A stretch of DNA of 64,000 nt. Source: Pseudomonadota bacterium. GTDB lineage: Bacteria; Pseudomonadota; Gammaproteobacteria; Burkholderiales; JAJZUU01. The translations under genes were made by a program, and so were the position numbers. Shown here piece after piece: positions 58,357 to 64,000 of the stretch. Where the stretch lies: NCBI GenBank assembly GCA_021848325.1, contig JAJZUU010000003.1, positions 26,145 to 90,144 on the forward strand. Direction: 5' to 3'. Every line of letters starts with the position of its first letter. The stretch's first letter is position 1. The notes under the pieces are model-generated. The model saw only the letters and a program-made list of their open reading frames with translations. It made no database searches and had not been told where the DNA came from.

Positions 58357-59817
58357 TTAGTTAACGCCGTTCAATTGAAAACTGACTTCGGTGCCTACAC
58401 CCTGGTGGCTGACGATGCCAAGTTGGGTGCCATGCTGCACCAGGATACGTTGCACAATGGCGAGGCCCAGGCCGGTGCCGCCCTTGCGGCTGGTGACGAA
58501 GGGCTTGGTGACTTTTTCCAGGAACTCCGGCGCGATGCCGCAGCCGGTGTCCGCAATGCTCACCATTATTTTCGCTCCGTCGCGGCGCGTCAGCACCGAC
58601 AGCTCGCCGCCTTCGGGCATGGATTGCAGCGCGTTCAGCATGAGATTCCACAATACCTGACGCATCTGGTCGCGATCGAAAACCGCTGTTTGCGCATCCG
58701 GCGCACAGCTCACGGTAAGACGCAGATCCTTCCCCGTCCGATGATCCTGATACAGCATATTGGCGATTTCATCGATTAGCCCTTTCAGATCGGCGCGTGC
58801 CGGCTGCGACTCGCGGATTTTGGCGAAATCCAGGAAATCGCCGAGGATGCGGCTCAAACGCCTGGATTCGTTGTTCAGGATGGAGATCACCTGGGTGCGG
58901 TCTTTCCGGTTCAAGGTGTCGCCGCCCAACAGGTTGACCGAATTAATAATCGCGGATAGCGGATTGCGTATTTCGTGCGCAATGGTAGCCGACATTTCGC
59001 CTACGCAAGCGAGCCGTTCTGCCTGGGTGCGCCGTTCGTGTTCCTGGGCCGCCTCCTCCGAGGCCCGCTTGAGGGAAGCCACCATGTTATTGAAGGCAAT
59101 AGCCAGCATGCCCGCCTCATCCTGTGAATCGGCGGGAACCCTCACGTCAAGGTCGCCGCGGCTGATCTTGCGCGCAGCCTCCATCATGTTGTGCAATCCG
59201 CGTGTGGTGAGCAGGGAAAGCGCCCACGCAGCACCGCTGCCCACGATCAGTGCCGCGAGGATGAAAAACAAGCCCTCATGCCAGGTTCTGGATAAAGCGG
59301 AGTCCATACGGGCGGTGGACAATCCGAGCGTCACGGTACCGACTGTCTGGCCGGCAATACGAATCCGCTCTTGCAGATCGAGAATGTGGTCGCCTGCCGC
59401 CAGCGGGAACTGTTCCGGTTTGGCGGCCAGCAACGGCAGATTTTTGCCCAGTCGTTCCGGATGAGTCGTGCCCAGCACGCGTCCGCGCGAGTCGGTAATT
59501 TCGCAATACACCACATCGGGCTGGCTTTTGACCCGTTGAATGATTTCCGCGAGCGCACCGAGATCCTCGGTAAGCAGGGCATTGGTGGATGCCACGGCAG
59601 TCAGGGCAACCAGGGAACGGCCGCGGCTGTATAACTCGGCCTGGATTTTATCCGATTGTTCCCGCACCGCGTCGGCGACGAATATGCCCATCAGCACTAC
59701 GTGCACCAGCGCCACCGAAAGCATCAGGCGAAAACGTAAGGTATGGGTGAATCCGGTGGTTGTTTTCCCGGTGGCGGCAAGCGCGATGGGGAGGCGCCCG
59801 GGCTCAGATATGCTCAT
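58357..59817 (-). CDS. Membrane sensor histidine kinase
   Basis: 486 aa. Two spans (about 31-50 and 182-203) frame a periplasmic sensor of about 130 residues (TAVASTNALLTEDLGALA ... IRIAGQTVGTVTLGLS), Cache/PAS-like. Then HAMP, HisKA with phospho-acceptor His281 in TIAHEIRNPLSAI, and HATPase with NLMLNALQSMPEGG, DTGCGIAPEF and GGTGLGLAIV. Cognate kinase of the adjacent sigma-54 regulator. Its TAA stop is part of the element's target duplication; before insertion the next ATG would be only two bases further on. Confidence 0.94.
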   Translation of the reverse strand: MSISEPGRLPIALAATGKTTTGFTHTLRFRLMLSVALVHVVLMGIFVADAVREQSDKIQAELYSRGRSLVALTAVASTNALLTEDLGALAEIIQRVKSQPDVVYCEITDSRGRVLGTTHPERLGKNLPLLAAKPEQFPLAAGDHILDLQERIRIAGQTVGTVTLGLSTARMDSALSRTWHEGLFFILAALIVGSGAAWALSLLTTRGLHNMMEAARKISRGDLDVRVPADSQDEAGMLAIAFNNMVASLKRASEEAAQEHERRTQAERLACVGEMSATIAHEIRNPLSAIINSVNLLGGDTLNRKDRTQVISILNNESRRLSRILGDFLDFAKIRESQPARADLKGLIDEIANMLYQDHRTGKDLRLTVSCAPDAQTAVFDRDQMRQVLWNLMLNALQSMPEGGELSVLTRRDGAKIMVSIADTGCGIAPEFLEKVTKPFVTSRKGGTGLGLAIVQRILVQHGTQLGIVSHQGVGTEVSFQLNGVN

Positions 59818-59824
59818 TTACTTA

Positions 59825-60017
59825 GGGCTCGTTAATGAATAACTTGGACGTACGTTGCCACGTATTCGGGATGGCCGCAAGGCGCGAAGCGCAGGCAATG
59901 GTTATTCCATTGCCAAACTTTGCAACGCCGCGGCTGCCCGAATACGCGGCAACCCTCCGGGCTGGGGCCGCTTTGGGCGCATCTCAGCGTACGTCCAAGT
60001 TATTCATTAACGAGCCC
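59825..60017. mobile_element. Family I MITE-like element, copy 2 (193 bp)
   Basis: 30-bp perfect terminal inverted repeats (GGGCTCGTTAATGAATAA...), flanked by TTA on both sides (59822-59824 and 60018-60020). It is the shortest copy and may be the basic form: a left arm with the CGTATTCGGG / CCCGAATACG inverted pair plus a short right arm. It lies between phnD-like and kinase genes and supplies the last codons of the former. Confidence 0.85.
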
Positions 60018-60885
60018 TTACCTTGGCATATTCACTATCGTCGGTGTACACGAAGCCCTGGGGTAGTTCCATGCCGCGAAGAATCCGCCGGCCGTCCGGC
60101 GTGCTGCTTAGATCCACCAAAACCTCGGCAACCGTTTTCGCGTCGGCCGTCGGCATGTCGTCGCGCACGGCAATCGGCATCTGCGGCTGCGGCGGGGTCT
60201 CGGCGATGATCCGCAGCGCTTGCTGAATGTGTTTCGGCATGGAACGCAGGGAAGGTTTCCAGGTACCGGCGATATCCACCAGCCCGGAATACAGTGCCAT
60301 CAGCACGGAATCCTGGGAGCCGAAATATTTCACCTCGAAATCCTTATCTACCGGGATGCCCAGGGTTTCCAGGTAACGGCGCGTCATCACGGTCGCCGCG
60401 AAAGCACCCGGGTCGGGAAAACCCAGACGCAGTCCCGGCGGCAGACGATGCGCCGCAAGCTCGGTGATGTTGCTGTCACGGCGCACCACCAGGATGCCGG
60501 TGAAGGGTTCCCCCGCTATTTTGACCACTGCGTGGTAGCCGGATTTTTGCGCTTCAGCGCACAGTAAGGGGTTGAGGTACACAATGTCGTATTCTCGCTG
60601 CGCGACGCGTTGCATAAAAACGGAAAAGCTCGGAGCAGTTACAAATTGCACCGGGCGGTGCAGGCGATCTTCCAGCGCCTTGGCCAGCGGCAGGAACATG
60701 GATGCCAGCTTGTTCGGGCTTTGCAGCGGCAGCACGCCGAAGCGGTAAGGAGGGAGGTCAGATGGCTGGGCGTGGGCAACAGGGAAAAACGGCAGCCATG
60801 TACCCGCGAGCATCAAAAAGACTGCCACGCAGGTAGCCCACCCAATCCGGATCCGGGTTTCTAAGCAGAACACGCGCCATTTCAT
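60007..60885 (-). CDS. PhnD-like periplasmic phosphate/phosphonate-type binding protein
   Basis: 292 aa. Signal peptide of about 40 residues ending PVAHAQ, then a PhnD-type type II periplasmic binding fold (YRFGVLPLQSPNKLASMFLP, REYDIVYLNPLLCAEAQ, GFPDPGAFAATVMTRRYLE). No ABC permease is near; instead a kinase and regulator follow, so it is more likely a ligand sensor than a transport protein. The last three codons and the stop (RAR, TAA) come from the end of a family I element; the original end is predicted to be AKVSK. Confidence 0.88.
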   Translation of the reverse strand: MKWRVFCLETRIRIGWATCVAVFLMLAGTWLPFFPVAHAQPSDLPPYRFGVLPLQSPNKLASMFLPLAKALEDRLHRPVQFVTAPSFSVFMQRVAQREYDIVYLNPLLCAEAQKSGYHAVVKIAGEPFTGILVVRRDSNITELAAHRLPPGLRLGFPDPGAFAATVMTRRYLETLGIPVDKDFEVKYFGSQDSVLMALYSGLVDIAGTWKPSLRSMPKHIQQALRIIAETPPQPQMPIAVRDDMPTADAKTVAEVLVDLSSTPDGRRILRGMELPQGFVYTDDSEYAKVRAR

Positions 60886-60995
60886 AAGTCGCCGTATGGT
60901 AGCAGGCTCGGCCCCTTCGCCTCAAATATAAGCGGCGGCCGGTTCGCCCTGGAAAAAGCAGCCAACCACCGGGAAAAGACCTTCTCGAGCCCTAA

Positions 60996-61261
60996 GGGCT
61001 CGTTAATGAATAACTTGGACGTACGCTGGGGCCGCTTCGGGCGCAGGCCAAGAAGCGGGACGCGCCATTGTGTCATTCACAACCAGCGGCTCGCGACGCC
61101 GGGATGCGCCCAAAGCGGTCCCAGCCCGGAGGGTTGCCGCGTATTCGGGCGGCCGCGGTGTTGCAAAGCTTGGCAATGGAATAACCATTGCCTGCGCTTC
61201 GCGCCTTGCGGCCATCCCGAATACGTGGCAACGTACGTCCAAGTTATTCACTAACGAGCCC
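60996..61261. mobile_element. Family I MITE-like element, copy 3 (266 bp, inverted)
   Basis: Terminal inverted repeats of about 30 bp with one mismatch (GGGCTCGTTAATG versus GGGCTCGTTAGTG), flanked by TAA on both sides (60993-60995, 61262-61264). Compared with copies 1 and 2 it is in the opposite orientation. The outer flank on the left reads CGAGCCC just before TAA, as if another element end was once there. It lies between tilS and the phnD-like gene. Confidence 0.82.
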
Positions 61262-62640
61262 TAAGGACCTTCCAGCTCCCGCCAGACCACCACCAGCCCC
61301 GGTTCCCCCGGCGCCGCCTGGTATGCGCAATCGACCCCGATACCCGGGGCGCACACCAGCCGCTCCGCGCAAAACAGCAACGGCAACGCCTGTCTGCGCC
61401 ACGGCGGCAATTCCGCTTCCTGAAACAGGTTCTTCAGGGTCCGCTCCGGCCGCTTGCAGTCGGGGCGCATGCGCTCCCCCCCCCGCCTGGAGCGGACGGT
61501 CACCGGCCCGCCCGCGAGACTCTCCAGGCTGATACCGGCCCCGGTCACCGCTTCGAAACGGAGGATTCCGCCGAGCCCGGGGAGTTCCAGTGCCTCCTCC
61601 CCCTGCCACGGCCGGCATAACCCATCCGCCGGCGGCGCCGCTTTCCGTTGCAGATAGGCCTGCCCCTTGAAACGGCACATTTCGTATTCGCCCAGGGCGA
61701 TGCGAACGCGGGCGTCCGGCCGGGCATCCTCAAGCTGGCGCAGCACCTCGTCGAGCCGGCGCGCGCTGGGCATAAGAAGGCCACGGCCTTCCAGGTAGCA
61801 GCGCAGCAGGTTCTTGGCTCGGGCGGCGCCCAGGGCACGCAAGGCGTCCACATCCAGGCGCCCCCCCGCCACGGCGTGCGCGGCGTCCATCCGGGCCAAC
61901 TGGTCCAGGAGCTGGGCTGCCTCGGCGAGGTGCCGGCTGGCGCGGTGGAAGGTCTTGCGGTAGGCGGGAAAACGCTTTTCCAGGATCGGGAACACCCGGT
62001 GGCGCAGGTAGTTGCGGTCGAAGGCCAGATCCAGATTGCTGACGTCCTCCACCCAGGAAAGCCCGTTTTCCCTTGCGTAGGCCTCCAGGGTGGCGCGCGG
62101 CACCTCCAGCAGGGGACGCAGCAGGGCGGGGCGCGGTGCCTCCGGCGGCGCCCCGGGCGCCGGGGCGCCGGCTTCCGGCATGGCACTCATGCCTTTCAGC
62201 CCGGCCCCGCGCAGCAACTGCAGCAGCAGCGTCTCCGCCTGGTCGTCCAGGTGGTGGGCAAGCACCACGAAGTCCGCCCGCCGCCCCCGGAAGGCGCGAT
62301 ACCGGGCCTCTCTGGCCGCCGCTTCCAGGCTTTCCCCGGGGCGTCTGCGCACCTCCACGGCGACCTGTTCCAGGGGAACGTCGCGGGCCCGGCACAGCCG
62401 TTCGCAAAAGGCCGCCCATTGCCCCGCAGCGGGATTGATCCGGTGGTTGACATGCAGCGCGGAAAGGCGGAAGCCCAGACTGCCTCGCAGCCGCGCCAGG
62501 AGGTCCAGCAGCACCACGGAGTCCACCCCGCCGCTCAGGCCCAGGAGCAGTTCCTGGCCCGCTGCGACCCGTTGCCGCAACACGGCTTCCACCCGGGAAA
62601 TCAACTCGGCTTGCGCCATCGAGGCAGGCCCCTGCGGCAT
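61261..62640 (-). CDS. tilS: tRNA(Ile)-lysidine synthase TilS
   Basis: 459 aa; the ATG at 62619 is an alternative start. The PP-loop is LLGLSGGVDSVVLLDL, followed by LHVNHRINPAAGQW, ADFVVLAHHLDDQAETLLLQ and a C-terminal substrate-binding region. It converts the wobble C of tRNA-Ile(CAU) to lysidine. It is 19 bases after accA. The stop TAG uses one base of the family I element end, though the flank would have given the same codon before insertion. Confidence 0.95.
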   Translation of the reverse strand: MPQGPASMAQAELISRVEAVLRQRVAAGQELLLGLSGGVDSVVLLDLLARLRGSLGFRLSALHVNHRINPAAGQWAAFCERLCRARDVPLEQVAVEVRRRPGESLEAAAREARYRAFRGRRADFVVLAHHLDDQAETLLLQLLRGAGLKGMSAMPEAGAPAPGAPPEAPRPALLRPLLEVPRATLEAYARENGLSWVEDVSNLDLAFDRNYLRHRVFPILEKRFPAYRKTFHRASRHLAEAAQLLDQLARMDAAHAVAGGRLDVDALRALGAARAKNLLRCYLEGRGLLMPSARRLDEVLRQLEDARPDARVRIALGEYEMCRFKGQAYLQRKAAPPADGLCRPWQGEEALELPGLGGILRFEAVTGAGISLESLAGGPVTVRSRRGGERMRPDCKRPERTLKNLFQEAELPPWRRQALPLLFCAERLVCAPGIGVDCAYQAAPGEPGLVVVWRELEGP

Positions 62641-62659
62641 GGCCGGAGATCCGGTCCGC

Positions 62660-63622
62660 CTACTTGGCTTCCTTGAACTTGCCGTAACCCATCAGCCGCT
62701 CGTAGCGCGCCTTGAGCAAGACGTCTATGGACTTGTCCTGAAGTTGGCGCAGGCTCTCCTGCAGGGCCTTTTTCACGGACTGAACCAGGGCGTCCAAGTC
62801 CCGGTGGGCGCCGCCCAGGGGCTCGGTGACCACCCGGTCGATCAGCCCCAGGGTCTTGAGGCGAGTGGCGGTAATGCCCAGGGTTTCCGCCGCCACCGAC
62901 GCCTTGTCCGCGCTTTTCCACAGGATGGAGGCGCAGCCCTCGGGCGAGATCACCGAATAGGTGGAATATTGCAGCATCAGGGTGACGTCCCCCACACCGA
63001 TGGCCAGCGCCCCGCCGGAGCCACCCTCCCCGATGATCGTGCAGACGATGGGTATCCGCAGCCCGGCCATGACGTAGAGATTGCGCGCGATAGCCTCGGA
63101 CTGGCCCCGTTCCTCGGCGCCGATGCCGGGATAGGCGCCCGGGGTATCGATGAAGGTCATTATGGGAATCGCGAAGCGCTCTGCCAGGTGCATCAGGCGC
63201 AGGGCCTTGCGGTATCCCTCCGGGCGCGGCATGCCGAAGTTGCGGTAGATCTTTTCCTTGGTGTCGCGCCCCTTCTGGTGGCCGATCACCATCACGGACT
63301 GGCCGTTGAAACGGGCCAGCCCTCCCACAATGGCGGGGTCGTCGGAGAACGCCCGGTCGCCGTGCAGTTCCTCGAAGTCGGTGAAAATGGTCTGCAGGTA
63401 ATCGAGGGTGTAGGGCCGCTGCGGATGCCTCGCCACCTGCGAGATCTGCCACGGCGACAGCTTGGCGTAGATCTCCTTGGTGAGGCTTTGGCTCTTTTTC
63501 TGCAGCCGCCCGATTTCCTCGGAGATGTCCAGCGCGGAGTCGTCCTGCACGTAGCGAAGCTCGTCGATCTTGGCCTCCAGCTCCGCGATGGGCTGTTCGA
63601 AATCCAGGAAGGTGGTCTTCAT
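62660..63622 (-). CDS. accA: Acetyl-CoA carboxylase carboxyltransferase subunit alpha
   Basis: 320 aa. It starts [20 protein letters not shown] with a coiled N-terminal part. The crotonase-like core has [40 protein letters not shown] and [15 protein letters not shown]. With AccD it transfers CO2 from carboxybiotin to acetyl-CoA, the committed step of fatty-acid synthesis. accA-tilS adjacency is common. A TATCAT -10-like box lies about 47 bases before the start. Confidence 0.97.
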   Translation of the reverse strand: MKTTFLDFEQPIAELEAKIDELRYVQDDSALDISEEIGRLQKKSQSLTKEIYAKLSPWQISQVARHPQRPYTLDYLQTIFTDFEELHGDRAFSDDPAIVGGLARFNGQSVMVIGHQKGRDTKEKIYRNFGMPRPEGYRKALRLMHLAERFAIPIMTFIDTPGAYPGIGAEERGQSEAIARNLYVMAGLRIPIVCTIIGEGGSGGALAIGVGDVTLMLQYSTYSVISPEGCASILWKSADKASVAAETLGITATRLKTLGLIDRVVTEPLGGAHRDLDALVQSVKKALQESLRQLQDKSIDVLLKARYERLMGYGKFKEAK

Positions 63623-63706
63623 AACTCAATCAATCGGCGGCGAAAAAATTGCGCTAATGATACAGGATTTTCGCTTCGACTTCCCGCTCCGGGCGACCGG
63701 GCTGAG

Positions 63707-63847
63707 AGGTTGTGAAGAAACCGTCGCGAGCGGCCGGAGTGCGGGGCGCGAACGACGCGAACGACGAGACATATCGAATGGATAGGCGAGGAGTGAGCGA
63801 GTGGGCAACGAAGCCATCCGGTCGCGCAGCAGGTTTATTCACAAGCT
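63707..63847 (+). mobile_element. Family II MITE-like element, copy B (141 bp)
   Basis: Same length and almost the same sequence as copy A (45341-45481) but inverted. Ends are the AGGTTGTGAAGAAACC / AGCTTGTGAATAAACC inverted repeats. Flanks are CTGAG and CTGCG, a possible imperfect 5-bp duplication. It fills the gap between the accA promoter region and the stop of the EAL-domain gene. Confidence 0.75.
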
Positions 63848-63853
63848 CTGCGC

Positions 63854-64000
63854 CTATCCATAGCTGGCGAGGATCTGTTCCAGGGGCCTGGGCTCGGAAA
63901 TCTGGTAGCCCTGGGCGTAGTCCACCCCCAGGATCGCCAGCTTCTCCAGGACGGCCGGGCTCTCCACGAATTCCGCCACGGTGAGGATGCCCATTTCGTG
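63854..64000 (-). CDS. C-terminal end of an EAL-domain protein (continues beyond the window)
   Basis: The last 48 codons of a minus-strand frame end at TAG (63856-63854). The peptide reads GILTVAEFVESPAVLEKLAI then GVDYAQGYQISEPRPLEQIL, the final helix and QGY motif of EAL c-di-GMP phosphodiesterase domains. Catalytic residues lie outside the window. Confidence 0.85.
   Translation of the reverse strand, partial: HEMGILTVAEFVESPAVLEKLAILGVDYAQGYQISEPRPLEQILASYG

Noticed and set aside
57991..58357. Five-base target duplication TAGTT for family I copy 1
   Set aside because: TAGTT fits copy 1 only. A 3-bp TTA/TAA duplication fits all three copies and rebuilds sensible gene ends, so the shorter reading was kept.
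57992..61261. CRISPR array
   Set aside because: Repeats are long, few, unequally spaced and have inverted ends; there is no short repeat-spacer period and no cas gene.

Overview
The window reads as chromosome of a betaproteobacterium, GC-rich and gene-dense, most likely a sulfur-oxidising member of the Nitrosomonadales/Sulfuricellaceae kind. That placement is inferred from gene content and order: the block ndk-rlmN-pilF-rodZ-ispG-hisS-yfgM-bamB-der-hfq-hflX-hflK-hflC-hisZ-purA and the block rnr-rlmB-rpsF-priB-rpsR-rplI-dnaB-alr-radA are typical of Betaproteobacteria (priB and hisZ included), and a sulfur-trafficking operon sits beside them. No species is claimed.

Layout. 1-10.6 kb: a peptide-type ABC binding lipoprotein running off the left edge, fabI, then the protein-quality cluster ppiD / tRNA-Asp / tRNA-Val / hupB / lon / clpX / clpP / tig, with a very good sigma-32 promoter before lon. 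10.6-14.6 kb: tRNA-Leu, then hpnC-hpnD-hpnE (squalene synthesis) and a YciK-type SDR. 14.6-20.1 kb: a Ser/Thr signalling cluster, with a membrane PknB-like kinase (PEGA domain) and TPR lipoprotein flanked by two paralogous FHA + PP2C pairs. 20.2-35.9 kb: radA, alr, dnaB, the S6/PriB/S18/L9 operon, rlmB, rnr, tRNA-Leu, purA, hisZ, hflC/K/X, hfq. 36.3-39.6 kb: a large GGDEF-EAL protein inserted in the conserved block. 39.8-50.7 kb: der back to ndk, then a SPOR-domain protein.

50.9-60.9 kb is the accessory region of most interest. Twelve tightly packed minus-strand genes (two YeeE-type half transporters, TusA, three small membrane proteins including a 30-residue one, a membrane-anchored rhodanese without catalytic cysteine, two DsrE-like proteins, a 68-aa protein, a periplasmic rhodanese and a cytochrome c) follow a GG-N10-GC sigma-54 promoter. 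Directly upstream on the same strand lie a PhnD-like periplasmic binding protein, a membrane histidine kinase and an NtrC-type sigma-54 activator. I read this as a binding-protein/kinase/activator set controlling a sulfane-sulfur import and relay operon.

Two families of short, ORF-less inverted-repeat elements are present. Family I (three copies, 193-365 bp, about 30-bp terminal inverted repeats, 3-bp TNA target duplications) sits at the 3' ends of phnD, the kinase gene and tilS. Removing the elements in silico restores a 4-bp ATGA overlap between phnD and the kinase gene and a near-overlap of kinase and activator genes. Family II (two nearly identical 141-bp copies in opposite orientation) abuts the stop codons of ispG and of an EAL-domain gene at the right edge. 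61.3-64 kb holds tilS, accA and the end of that EAL gene.
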